The translations under genes were made by a program, and so were the position numbers. 64,000 bases of DNA, taken from Turritopsis dohrnii (lineage: Eukaryota; Cnidaria; Hydrozoa; Anthoathecata; Oceaniidae). This document shows, piece after piece, positions 22,556-34,030 of this stretch. Where the stretch lies: the NCBI GenBank assembly GCA_027922465.2, contig BQMF02000228.1, positions 62,001-126,000 on the forward strand, read 5' to 3'. Numbering within the stretch: position 1 is the first letter of the stretch; each line of letters begins with the position of its first letter. The notes beneath the pieces were generated by a model that was given only the letters and a program-made list of their open reading frames with translations, had not been told where the DNA came from and made no database searches.

Positions 22556-24640
22556 CTAGGTCTTTCTGCCAAATATAACGCTGATAGCACCAATCTTTCT
22601 GGTCAAGTCGGATTGTATTGTACATTTTACAAATGTCGGTGTGTATTGCAATCTTGTGCATGGACCATCTAATTAACACTTCTTGTAACTTGTTCAGGTT
22701 GTTCTGTCCCTTTGCCAACAAGTCATTTAAGCTGTAACCAGTAGATGTTGGGTATGAGGCATCATAGACTACACGACATGGTGTGCTGACAGAGCTAGCC
22801 TTCCACACTGCACGCCATGGTATGAAATTTTGAGTTGTAGAATTCTTTAACATCAATTGTTGCTCATCTGTTAAGTTCTCAACGTAATCTACATATCCAA
22901 GTTGCTGGAGCTTTGCTTCCGAAGTGATAATGTCATCTTTATCCTGACGATTTGTGGCAAGTTTCTTGAGCTGTTGGAAGTAAATTTTGAGTGCAATGTC
23001 TTTGTTTGGAGCCAACTTTGTGGTCTGATCTATGAATGGTAGTCTAGCAGTGATAGTTTGGTTTTGAAGGTCGATATTGATTGATGAGTTGATGATATCT
23101 TGCTCCATCTCTTCTTTGATACTGATATCTTTATGATGGACAGAGCTTCTGCATTCTTTGCAGTTTCTGCAGCTAACACAGCGATAGGTGATTTCAGTCC
23201 CCGTTGATTCAGCTGATTCGAAACGCTTGAAATGCTGTGATGAAAATGATAGAGTTGAAACATCAGGATTGATTTGAAGTCCATTCTTGTAAAGTTCGTA
23301 TTGCTGACTACAAAAACTTTTCAGGTTTGAGTGACTAAAGAATTTATTCTGGATAGCAGTGAATATGGGATGCGGACCACCAATAACTCCTTGACCACCA
23401 TCTGCATTTCGAAACACTGACTTGTAGATTGATAATCCTGATGGCATTTGAAATATAAGTTTTGGCGAATATCTCAAATACTTAACACCAATCATCAGGT
23501 GAACATCACCGCCTACTCGTGCTGATGGTTTTGGAAGAGTTGATGGGTTGCCTGGATAGTTCTGACGTATAACTTTGTTGACCTCATTGAGCGGATATTC
23601 AGGGAATGTTGCAGTGATTTGATCGATGCAAGTGCCTGATAGTGATGCATATTGACCATTAGCCATTGGAATTTTGATGATATATGAACCGAGAGTTGTG
23701 TAAGTGGATGTATTTCCAACACCACCAATGTGAGCGACTTGTGATGATTCTTTCTTGGCTGCATCTCCCAGCTTCTCGATTGCGGAGTGTTTGACTAGAA
23801 AGTCGCTGCAACCATTGTCGAAAAAGATGGTGAAACAGTTGTTGTTGATGATTACCTTTTGTAAAAGGTAAATGCCTTGTTCATCAGGTGAAGTTGATTC
23901 ATCAGCCTTTTGTGGATATGAGTGGAATGTCAAGCTGATATTTTTGGCAAATAATGGGAGCTTTGAATTTTTCATATAGCGTTGCTTGTATTTCTCGAGA
24001 AGATTTTTGTTGTCATCTGAATCCTTGTGGTCTTCACAAACTAAGACATGTTTGCGAACAGTACTTCTTTGATGAGACGGATGGGTGCAAACAAAGTCTC
24101 GCTGACACTTTCCTTCCTTATGCTTTCCCGTTGTTATGTCAGCACCAGGGTACAGGCATTGGAAACAGTATCCTTTATCTTTCAAGATGGCAAATCTGTT
24201 GGCTGGACTAAGTTCGGCAAATTTGATGCAAGTGTGGTACTGTATGATCTTTGTATTAGCAGGACCATTGGTTGCCAGATGATCGTTCTGGCCATCTTCA
24301 CGGTCGCAAATGAAGCAAATGGGTATACTAATTGTTGAAGATGTGTGATGTCCGTACTTTGGATTCTTTGGCTTTTGGCTGTCAGGCTTGGACAACTTTG
24401 ATGACTTGAATGATTCGTGGATGGTAATCTTCTGTTGTTGGAGTTTCTGCTCGGTCTCCAGGTATTTGATAAATTTCCTCCAGGTTTCTTTTGGTTCCTC
24501 TTTGTCGATATTGCTCCTCAACCACCTTGATAAGAGAGGTTCATCCAGAAGGTTGTAGATTCTGTGAAGACCATCACTATAATAAAGATTTGACTCGATG
24601 TCATGGTTTTCAGCTAACATAACCGTATCCTTCAGAAGTG
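22488..24640 (-). pseudogene. BEL/Pao gag C-terminus, protease and first half of reverse transcriptase
   Basis: The frame continues gag with LSRWLRSNIDKEEPKETW, then cysteine-rich knuckle-like segments (CFICDRED and CFQCLYPGAD with CQRDFVCTHPSH). The aspartic protease core FFDNGCSDFLVKHSAIEKLG follows near codon 270. The N-terminal part of reverse transcriptase reads FIPWRAVWKASSVSTPCRVV, YDASYPTSTGYSLNDLLAKG and FIRW-like IRWSMHKIAIHTDICKMYN with the first catalytic Asp. The frame is then lost inside the polymerase near 22540 at an A-rich stretch. Confidence 0.88.
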
Positions 24641-25774
24641 TGATGATTTTGCTGAGTGTGCAATGGTTTCAGGATCTTTGCTGCGGGAAAGGGAATCCAT
24701 ATTGGATAGTTGATTTAGTTTCTTGAATAGCATCATCTTGACGTCACCATAAGCAAACTTGAGTCGGTCCCAGATTTCATTGATGTCTTTCATACTCTTC
24801 ACCAAGCTGAGGGCTGGATCCCTAAGGTAGTTGTTGATAAGGAGGTCTGGTAAAAGATGCTTTGGTGTTGTACGTTCATTGAGTTTGAGAAAATTTGTCT
24901 TGAAAGTATAAAAATCAATTGAATCATGGTGTCCTGAGAACTTCTCAAGGCGGATGTTCAGTCTGGACTGATTGAACAGTTTTTGCTTATAGACATCTTG
25001 CTTAATGATTGCAGCATTCATTGAGGCTTGGAATTCCGACTTTATCTTCAGTAAATGTTCATATTTTTTACCAATATCTTTGATATGTTCAAGTGTCTCT
25101 GTTTTTTGAATTGGAATCTGGAGAAGAGCTTCGTACTTCTTGGAGATCTTATTGAGTTGATCAATCTGCATCGGCAAATCTGATTTCATTTGGAGTAGCT
25201 CTGCATCACTCAAGTCTTCAAATGATTTATCAAATTCCTTTTGTAGTTCCACAATCCTGTAGGATATGTCCTCAATAGCGAAACGTGTTGATCGTTCTTT
25301 GAAGACTGTATTCTCATTAGCAAGACGAGTTTGGGAGAGATCATATTTCAACTTACATTCTTTCATGGTCTTGATGTACGTCTTCAGTTCATCCAGAAGA
25401 ATTGATATAGTTTCTAATAATGGATGGTCAACTGCTTTAGCTTTGATGAGTTGCTCCTTTCTTCGAAGACTTGTTCGAAGACTGTTAAGAGTTTCAGTCA
25501 CATACTTGAAATTATCCACAAAGTCTGCAGTGATAAAGTTCTCGTCCATAACATCTCGAATTTCAGCAATGATGACATTTGCTTCAATGATTAGTTCAGA
25601 TGGCTGGGACATCTCATTCAACGTCAGATTGTTGAGTTTGTTTGATAACTGATCGTCAACTTCAGATGATACTGATAAATCAAGTAATTGATTGGCTTCA
25701 GGCAATGGTGTCCTTTCACCAGTTGAATTGAGTTTGCTGTAGTTTATTCGTTCAGCTCTATGAGGTCTTGACAT
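24632..25774 (-). pseudogene. BEL/Pao gag, first segment of the polyprotein
   Basis: The ATG at 25774 opens a 380-codon frame rich in charged residues with predicted coiled coils (IRDVMDENF, ELQKEFDKSFEDL), followed by the conserved gag segment IRLEKFSGHHDSIDFYTFK and LLPDLLINNYLRDPAL found in DUF1759-type gag of BEL elements. The frame ends at 24632, while the continuing gag sequence (SKIITLLKDTVMLAENHD) lies one base out of phase. BEL elements usually have one continuous gag-pol frame, so this is either a mutation or a sequencing indel. Confidence 0.85.
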
Positions 25775-25820
25775 TTACAGTAGTGATTGATAAACAATTT
25801 GTGTAGTCTTCCTGTTTGAC

Positions 25821-26231
25821 TGTGGGGTTTACCGCATGGACATGTTTGTACAATGATCTTTCAATACTGTCAAACTAAATAAATACAATGAATTTTGATA
25901 TTTATAATGATTGAATAAGTATAATATATGCCAACCTAAGATGTGTGTAAACAAACAAAAAAGATGGCTGACTTACCAGTTAGGCCAAGAGTAAACAAAG
26001 GTGTAGCCATACAGGCAAATGAATGAAGACTGATATTGAACTGACTTTATTCCATAGTCACTTGAGTAGAACTGAGAATGTGAGAATGCCTTGGCTTAAA
26101 TACACACATCAAACCAAGTTGTCAAGGCAACAAAAAACAACATGGTGAACAGAAAAACAAAATGGCAGAATCAAATAGTAAAATTAAATACTATATAAAT
26201 TTTTCTTTTATTTTCTATGAATAACCTTACA
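25821..26231 (-). repeat. 5' LTR of the BEL/Pao element
   Basis: 411 bp, near identical to the copy at 19251-19661. Element orientation starts TGTAAGGTTATTCATAG and ends AAACCCCACA. Transcription of the element should start in this LTR and run toward lower coordinates. Confidence 0.93.
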
Positions 26232-26296
26232 TGTGGTTATTCTGTTTTTTGAAAGAAGTTTTCTTGAAGTTTAAAATATGAAAACAGTGCCAATAC

Positions 26297-26581
26297 ATGG
26301 TGTGTGGAAGAAAAGGTATTTCTTGTTTTATTTTTGCTCCAAGCCTTTTTAAATATGAAAGACCTTCGTGTATTTTGTATGTGTATGCATGTTTGAAGTC
26401 AATTTTTAGAAGCTTTTGGATTTTTAAAGCTCAGCTTAGATTCCTTTCAGCTCCTCCCCAACATCACCAACATATGCACTTTATACAGCTATTTATACTA
26501 TATTTAGTAGCAATTTTTGGATGTATTCTGGCTATATCAGCTTATCTCTTTTCTCCCTACGTATGTTGTATTTTTTTTTAA
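26297..26581 (+). other. Repeat-unit ORF, copy 1 (94 aa)
   Basis: The ORF starts at ATG 26297 (MVCGRKGISCFIFAPSLF) and ends with a hydrophobic stretch from an internal ATG (MHFIQLFILYLVAIFGCILA). A plausible acceptor 'cctttcag' precedes the internal ATG and a 'TAC|gtatgt' donor follows SAYLFSPY, so the hydrophobic segment could be a signal-anchor exon. I do not recognise the protein. Copies differ by a few replacements only. It may be non-coding. Confidence 0.3.
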
Positions 26582-27512
26582 CTTTTAGATTAGATATGAG
26601 CTTTAATTTCTAAGTAATTATTATTGTGATATTTATATTTTTCATTCTGAGGAGATCAATATAGAAACTTTATATATTAGTTTGTGCTGCCCAAAGGATA
26701 TGTTGGTTACCGCCAGTATACACAATCTTTTTATAGGATTCGTTATATTTAATGTGGTTAAATTAAAGTTTCGTATTGTGTCGATGCACTTTTATGGAGT
26801 ACGTGGGTGGCAAATATCCAGTAACAATCATTCAGCTTATTCGTACAAAAAAACAGATCTTCATAAATGATCTCCGCGATAGCATAAAGAAAAGCCCCTT
26901 TTTTATGTTATGGTAGGCTGACTTTCTTGACAAACATTGTCAGTCACATTAATATTTTTGTTTATTTAATGCTGATGCTTCTCGAGCTGAATGATGTGAC
27001 TGTCTTAGTTTTGCAGGACTAGTGTGCTAGTGTTGCATTTTTGTGGCATTTTCAGCAGCAAAGCTTGCAGAAATCCTTCTGCCCGGTAGGGCATCTTGTT
27101 TTTTTTTTCATCTTACTGTCCAAACCTACGCATTTTTGTTTCTTAAATTTCATTGGTTCATAAAAAAGCCGTCTTAATTGTCATTGGTGCATAATGCCCG
27201 ATTTCTACGAAAGGGTGCTAATTTAGCCACCTCCACTTAAATAGCGATAGTTTATTGGCTGATTTTCGCCATGCCATGTGATCGTCCACAAAACGTTTTA
27301 AAAATGGCAGCGAAAGAACGTGTGTAGTTTGCTAAAAGTTTCTTTGATGGAAATATGGCTTTAAAAGAAGTTAATACAGCTTATAATTTTATATAAAGAA
27401 TTGCATTACTGTTGGGAACTTATTATGTTCACAAAATTAAATTACAGTGTGGTTATTCTGTTTTTTGAAAGAAGTTTTCTTGAAGTTTAAAATATGAAAA
27501 CAGTGCCAATAT

Positions 27513-27797
27513 ATGGTGTGTGGAAGAAAAGGTATTTCTTGTTTTATTTTTGCTCCAAGCCTTTTTAAATATGAAAGACCTTCGTGCATATTGTATGTGT
27601 ATGCATGGTTGAAGTCAATTTTTAGAAGCTTTTGGATTTTTAAAGCTCAGCTTAGCTTCCTTTCAGCTCCTCCCCAACATCACCAACATATGCACTTTAT
27701 ACAGCTATTTATACTATATTTAGTAGCAATTTTTGGATGTATTCTGGCTATATCAGCTTATCTCTTTTCTCCCTACGTATGTTGTATTTTTTTTTAA
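27513..27797 (+). other. Repeat-unit ORF, copy 2 (94 aa)
   Basis: Same frame as copy 1, with Cys to Trp and Arg to Ser changes in the first half and an identical hydrophobic C-terminal half. Conservation simply follows that of the whole unit, so it gives no independent proof of coding function. Confidence 0.3.
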
Positions 27798-28724
27798 CTT
27801 TTAGATTAGATATGAGCTTTAATTTCTAAGTAATTATTATTGTGATATTTATATTTTTCATTCTGAGGAGATCAATATAGAAACTTTATATATTAGTTTG
27901 TGCTGCCCAAACGATATGTTGGTTACCGCCAGTATACACAATCTTTTTATAGGATTTGTTATATTCAATGTGGTTAAATTAAAGTTTCGTATTGTGTCGA
28001 TGCACTTTTTTGGAGTACGTGGGTGGCAAATATCCAGTAACAATCATTCAGCTTATTCGTACAAAAAATACAGATCTTCATAAATGATCTCCGCGATAGC
28101 ATAAAGAAAAGCCCCTTTTTTATGTTATGGTAGGCTGACTTTCTTGACGAACATTGTCAGTCGCATCAATATTTTGGTTTATTTAATGCTGATGCTTCTC
28201 GAGCTGAATGATGTGACTGTCTTAGTTTTGCAGGACTAGTGTGCTAGTGTTGCATTTTTGTGGCATTTTCAGCAGCAAAGCTTGCAGAAATCCTTCTGCC
28301 CGGTAGGGCATCTTGTTTTTTTTCATCCTGTCCAAACCGGCGCATATTTGTTTCTCGAATTTCATTGGTCGATAGAAAAGCCGTCTGTACCGTCATTGGC
28401 GCATAATGCCCGACTACTAAGAAAGGGTGTTAATTTAGCCACCTTAACTTCAATAGCGATAGTTCATTGGCTGATTTTCGCCATGCCATGTGATCGTCTT
28501 CAAAACGTTTTAAAAATGGCAGCGAAAAAACGTGTGTAGTTTGCTAAAAGTTTCTTTGATGGAAATATGCCTTTAAAAGAAGTTAATACAGCTTATAATT
28601 TTATATAAAGAATTGCATTACTGTTGGGAACTTATCATGTTCACAAAATTAAATTACAGTGTGGTTATTCTGTTTTTTGAAAGAAGTTTTCTTGAAGTTT
28701 AAAATATGAAAACAGTGCCAATAC

Positions 28725-29024
28725 ATGGTGTGTGGAAGAAAAGGTATTTCTTGTTTTATTTTTGCTCCAAGCCTTTTTAAATATGAAAGACCTTCGTGTA
28801 TTTTGTATGTGTATGCATGTTTGAAGTCAATTTTTAGAAGCTTTTGGATTTTTAAAGCTCAGCTTAGCTTCCTTTCAGCTCCTCCCCAACATCACCAACA
28901 TATGCACTTTATACAGCTATTTATACTATATTTAGTAGCAATTTTTGGATGTATTCTGGCTATATCAGCTTATCTCTTTTCTCCCTACGTATGTTGTATT
29001 TTTTTTAACTTTTATATAGATTAG
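28725..29024 (+). other. Repeat-unit ORF, copy 3 (99 aa)
   Basis: Same ORF in the third unit; a one-base difference in the T-run after the hydrophobic segment extends it to FNFYID. The hydrophobic segment is unchanged in all three copies. Confidence 0.3.
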
Positions 29025-30202
29025 ATATGAGCTTTAATTTCTAAGTAATTATTATTGTGATATTTATATTTTTCATTCTGAGGAGATCAATATAGAAATT
29101 TTATATATTAGTTTGTGCTGCCCAAACGATATGTTGGTTACCGCCAGTATACACAATCTTTTTATAGGATTCGTTATTATTTAATGTGGTTAAATTAAAG
29201 TTTCGTATTGTGTCGATGCACTTTTTTGGAGTACGTGGGTGGCAAATATCCAGTAACAATCATTCAGCTTATTCGTACAAAAAAACCAGATCTTCATAAA
29301 TGATCTCCGCGATATCATAAAGAAAAGCCCCTTTTTTATGTTATGGTAGGCTGACTTTCTTGACGAACATTGTCAGTCGCATCAATATTTTTGTTTATTT
29401 AATGCTGATGCTTCTCGAGCTGAATGATGTGACTGTCTTAGTTTTGCAGGACTAGTGTGCTAGTGTTGCATTTTTGTGGCATTTTCAGCAGCAAAGCTTG
29501 CAGAAATCCTTCTGCCCGGTAGGGCATCTTGTTTTTATTTATTTCTTTATTTATAGTTGGTTACACATAGTTACAAGATGAACTAATTAAAACCAACTGT
29601 AATAAAAAATAATATAATATAATATAATATAATAGAATATATACATGAATAAAATATTTATATAAGTAATTACTAATAAAATGCGTTTGTAGAGGCTAGC
29701 GAAAAACCGAGTGAGTGCCACAGAGTTTACACGAACAGAATATTTGAACTGACTTGATAGCAGACTTAAACTTAGCCAAGTCTGGTAATGATTTAATCCC
29801 GGCAGGAAGATTATTCCAGGCTAAGGAAGCCCGGAAATGAAAAGAGTTCAGTCCAATACCGTTCTTTACATATGGGACATCCAACAACTTACCTCTTCTA
29901 AGTTGGTACGGAGTTGGTTTTTGTTGGAAAATGTCCCATAGTAATTCGGGGCTCAGTTTGTGAAGTGACTTATAAACTTCGACTTAAAGCACCTCAAGGT
30001 TCCTGGAATGTACAGATGTGGATTTAGTCTCGTAAAAAATATTGTTATATGTACAATTGTCCTGAAACAACCCAAATTTTGCCCGTAAAGCTCTTTTATG
30101 CGTAGAGCAAATTAGATTATGAGCTTGTTTGTTACAGAACATCCATACAAGGGGACAATAATTAAAACAAGAAAGAATAAATGCATTATATAAAAATTCA
30201 AT

Positions 30203-31510
30203 TTAATCTTTGGTGAGAAACCTTCGTATCCTAAACAATGCTTTTGACTTCAAGGAAGCTTTGCGGCAAAGCTCTTTGACATGAGGATAAAACGAAAGTT
30301 TATCATCAAAGACAACACCGAGAAGATTAACCTCCTTGGATGGAAAAATTGTGTTGTTACCGATACGCACAGTGATGTTATTATAATCAGCTCGTAGAAT
30401 TATCATTTGGAACTTTTTTGGATTAGCGACGATACCATTGTACTTAAACCAACTAGTAATTAACGTTAAATCGGAACACAGATTGTCAACAACAGCGTCG
30501 ATAGTAGGCTTACAGCTGTAGATGGTATTGTCATCCGCAAAGTTACAAATGGAACAATCCATAACCGTTAACAATAGGTCATTAATAAAAATATTAAATA
30601 AAATTGGCCCCAGTATAGAACCTTGTGGGACACCCAGTAAAATGCTGAGCCATTCACTAAAAGAAGAACCTATTCGAACTCTTTGTTTCCTATTGGGTAG
30701 ATAGCTATGAAGCAGTGTTAACGTCTTGTATCCAAAACCATATGCCTCTAATTTAGCAATCAAATTGTGAGGAAGACAATCAAATGCCTTAGATAAGTCC
30801 ATTAACACAGCACCAACCTTTCCAGATTGTGAAAGACTCGTTTGCCATTTATGAAGCATGTTCAAGAGAGCATGCTGGCAACTGTAACCCTTGCGAAAAC
30901 CGCATAGATATTTTGATAGAAAAGTATCACAAAAAGGCACAAGCTGTTTGGCTATGATCCTTTCAAACACCTTCGAGACCACTGGTAATAGACTAATTGG
31001 CCTGTAGTTTGCCTTATCAGAGCTGCTACCCTTCTTAAAAAGAGGGATAACATCGGCAAGTTTAAGCTGGTTTGGAAAGCTACAGCTATCGATAATAGAT
31101 CCATTGAAACATTTAGTAAGAACAGGTGTACATTCAGTAGCTACAAGCCTTAAAATCTTAGATGGTATAGAACCACTGACCTTCTTGCTATCGTTTAAAG
31201 CAAGAATCTCATTTAACATTTCTTCTTCTGTGATAGAACTCAATTCAAAGGAAATTGCTGCTTTTATTTTCGATTTAATAGAAAGCACACTTGGGTGAGT
31301 CCTGTACGTATCAATAGCATTTAATACTGGATCCCAGTGAGATGATGGTGAACTGGGAATAGGAGAAATGTTCAGGTTGTCAGTGATTCTACAGAAATGT
31401 TCATTAAAAATATTACATATGCTCATATCATCACTGTGTAAATTGCCTTGATCTACGAGAATAATTCTTTCCCTTCCAACTTTAGCCTTCTCACTGAAGA
31501 AGGGCTTCAC
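30203..31510 (-). pseudogene. LINE reverse transcriptase
   Basis: The 435-codon frame shows the non-LTR order of motifs: LADVIPLFKKGSSSDKANYR, PISLLPVVSKVFERI, GFRKGYSCQHALLNML, GAVLMDLSKAFDCLPHN with the first Asp, GVPQGSILGPILFNIFIND, and the catalytic NFADDNTIY. It ends in a stop within FRIRRFLTKD; homology continues beyond it to about 29700, so the gene is broken. Confidence 0.88.
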
Positions 31511-31636
31511 AGCTTTCCAAAAGTTATTACTTGGCTGTGCACTTCCAAGTCTGGAAAAGAAAGATTCCTTCTCACGGCGATTTATGTTAACAACTAAGTT
31601 TCTTTGCCTCTTAAAAGATTTTACATCCTCAGGGTT

Positions 31637-32563
31637 TTATGTGGCAATAGCATCTACACGTTTTAATCGTGAGCTAAGGGTTTTTGAGACATGAGGTTGA
31701 TGGTTAGCTCGGAGAAACTTAGTTTTTAACGGAGCGTGCGCATCAAGGATGGATGTAAAAACACTTTCAAACTCGTCATAAAATAAGGTGTTACTTTGAA
31801 AAGCAGTAGAAACTTCACTGCGAAAAATATCGTTGTTAAAATCTTTATACGTACGATAATTTACCTTCAAAGGAGGTAACTTAACGTATTGTGTTCGTAA
31901 CATTGTATATATCAAACAGTGAAAATCACTCAATCCAGTTTCAATTGTCCCAGTGCACATAAGCGAGTGTTTTTTGGTAGAAAGAATCAAGTCTATGTTG
32001 GAACCAGAGGATGATTTCCAACAAGTTTTCTCTTTCATGTGACTGTAAAGGGACTGTGACAGAATTGTCATATTCTGAATAATGATCAAGTGCGCAAGAA
32101 AGGTGAGATAAGAACAAATTGATATCCTGCTTAGGAGGCCTATATATATGTTGCAAAGAAGCCATTTTTGTTTCCGCAGATTAAGTTCAACAAGAATAAC
32201 CTGAATACCAGATGAGAACTTAAACTCATCAAGCTTACGTGAAGGGATATCACTTCTTACAAAGGTTAAGAGCCCACCACTATTACTAGTATCGTCAAGG
32301 CGATAAGGACTGCAGAAACCATCAATGTTGAACTGCTTGGTAGGAAAAGAACTATCAAGCTTGGTTTCTGCAATCGTTATCGCATCGACCAAGTCACTCA
32401 TTAGATATTTCAGGTTTTGAAATTTGTTTCTAATTGAGTTAATATTTACATAACTAATAATAACATTTTTGGGGTGTTTAAGACGTATTGATCGTAATTT
32501 ACTTAAATCATATTTCATTTTATAAATATCCATCTGTACCTGATCACACTCTGTGTCACTCAC
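31637..32563 (-). pseudogene. LINE endonuclease region, frameshifted
   Basis: The frame contains the AP-endonuclease-like segments SYVNINSIRNKFQNLKYL, ITIAETKLDSSFPTKQF and FVRSDIPSRKL with VILVELNLRKQKWLL. Around 31950-32160 the reading moves to another frame (IYRPPKQDINLFLSHLS and YDNSVTVP), then returns with GSNIDLILSTKKH and GLSDFHCLIYTML, the distal endonuclease motifs. It stops at 31637 before the linker to reverse transcriptase. Confidence 0.8.
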
Positions 32564-32575
32564 GAGACATCAGCA

Positions 32576-34030
32576 CTTGCTTATAGATTTTTTATGCTAG
32601 CTTTAGCCGGTGTGAGACCCATTTTGACTTGTTTTATGCTAGCTTTAGCCGGTGTGAGGCCCATTTTGGATTTTGGTTAAATAAATGAAAATATTCATTT
32701 TCTTTCACGTATACGGTGCAACTAGACGTTTATTCTATTGATAATTTTTTCATCATCCCTTCCAAGTTTCCGTGATGCCAATCTGTTGGGTTTGGTGTGG
32801 TGAAAGCGAATACCGTATTTAAAACACCCGTGGACTCCGGCCGAAATTGCAATTAGTCTACCAGACTCCACAAAAAACTCGTTATAAATTCTAATGAAAG
32901 AATCATTTTGAATTTTCGAAGGTTGTACATTTCAAACATTTAAAGCGTTCTTTGATATTAATGGATATTAATAAAATAGGTCAACATAAAGTTGAGCCTT
33001 TAAGTTACTTAAATACACTTTATGAAAAGATGTTTTTCTTGTTAGTAAAGCTCAATTCCAGACTTTCTCATTAAGTTTGTTGACTATCTACACTGTCTTC
33101 AGGCTTCCACAAAGATCTAGTTCAAAAAGGTGTGTTGTTTGTTCAAATTCAGTTTTGGTTTCATGAAATTATTATCAAAACAATACATATATATCTTTTT
33201 TTTCGAAGAAACGCGTTTTTCACGATCAGACCCTTACACAAACTAATATTTATACACAAATGCCTCTTTTCCACCAGTAAGAATCTCTAAAAATAAAAAG
33301 GTTTTGAAAAACTTTTTAGATCTTTAGCTAAAATTTCGAAAGTATTTGTTGTGTTAAGTAAATTTGCTGCTAACGTTTGCGCCATCTAGCTCTTATTTTC
33401 GTTTCTAAACCAATCGCCATGGCATTGGGATCGGCTTCATAAAGCTAGAATATAGTTGCAACAGCCAAATTAAAATGTGCAAAATAGAGGTGTTCATTAT
33501 GTGCTGTGTTTTATTTTGAATGAAGCGACTTTGAAGCACATCCTTTGAAACTTGAGACTTGTCCAATAGATTTTTGAAATAAACTCATCTGTTATGTTAT
33601 ATTATCTCCTGTGTTGCAAAAATAAAACATTGTTTAAGCATAGTTGATTAATGGGTTGACAAAATGAAAATACCTCTACATTTCATAAGCAATTTCTAAC
33701 GAAAACTTCGAGATTGTGATTCTAAAGATCTTATCAGCAAAAATAAACAATTTCGTGAATTTAGAAATAATCGGGCACATTTCATATTCAAAACCTCCAA
33801 AAGCAATAGCAATAGTTGTTGAGATAAGATGAACTAAAAGAAAAACCACATCGGATGAGTGGATATGAAACCAGGAAAAACATCGTACTAGTGGTAATAT
33901 AATGATAACACAGAAACAAAAGCGACTGATGCAATGTAAATTTATTACATATTTAGCAAGTTTCCATGGAACTGGTTGCAGGAAGGTAAGCGCCAATGAC
34001 GTTTGATTATCAGGCCAGTACCGACGGCGG
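32576..34030. other. Intergenic sequence between LINE and RPUSD4
   Basis: Apart from the 43-bp tandem pair at 32590-32675 I see no repeat or gene. The end nearest 34030 should be the RPUSD4 3' UTR. Small ORFs here have no recognisable motif. Confidence 0.4.

Larger units (their letters stand above)
19251..26231 (-). mobile_element. BEL/Pao LTR retrotransposon, recent insertion
   Basis: The element is 6,981 bp, with 411-bp LTRs at 19251-19661 (3') and 25821-26231 (5'). The LTRs start TG and end CA in element orientation, and I find only two differences between them ('gtgtggcc/gtgtagcc' and 'caggtaaa/caggcaaa'). Flanking target duplication is TGTGG (19246-19250 and 26232-26236). The empty site is seen in the two paralogous units at about 27446 and 28662 ('ttacagtgtggttattc'). 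A polypurine tract (complement of 'ctcccccaaaaagaaaaaaa') abuts the 3' LTR at 19662. Internal domains are in BEL/Pao order: gag, protease, reverse transcriptase, RNase H, integrase. No primer-binding site could be assigned to a tRNA with confidence. Confidence 0.95.
18907..29533. repeat. Three tandem copies of a 1.2-kb unit, first one split by BEL element
   Basis: Copies are 18907-19250 joined to 26237-27108, then 27109-28323, then 28324-29533; each is about 1,215 bp. Each starts CATCNTNCTGTCCAAACC and ends 'cccggtagggcatcttg' plus a T-run. The first part carries three ATTGG (inverted CCAAT) motifs within about 130 bp, then 'aaaatggcagcgaa'. Each unit contains a 93-99-codon ORF. Copies 1 and 2 are nearly identical throughout. 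The first 200 bp of copy 3 are clearly more diverged while the rest is again near identical, which suggests gene conversion or unequal exchange. Confidence 0.9.
29536..32575 (-). mobile_element. CR1/jockey-like LINE, near full length but decayed
   Basis: Minus-strand element with an endonuclease part followed by reverse transcriptase and a C-terminal LINE tail (GIGLNSFHFRASLAWNNLP near 29830). Its 3' end faces low coordinates and finishes in an AT microsatellite ('ataatataatat' near 29605). It is inserted immediately after the third 1.2-kb unit. Several stops and shifts break the frames, including a stop at 30203 just before YNAFILSCFNYCPLVW-like sequence of the RT thumb. A 43-bp tandem repeat around 32590-32675 ('atgctagctttagccggtg') lies at its 5' side and may belong to the 5' UTR. 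Confidence 0.85.

Noticed and set aside
18907..29533. Tandem units as a snRNA, 5S rRNA or spliced-leader array
   Set aside because: I looked for the characteristic starts of U1, U2, U4, U5, U6 and 5S RNA and for a plausible Sm site plus leader donor, and found none that I could support.
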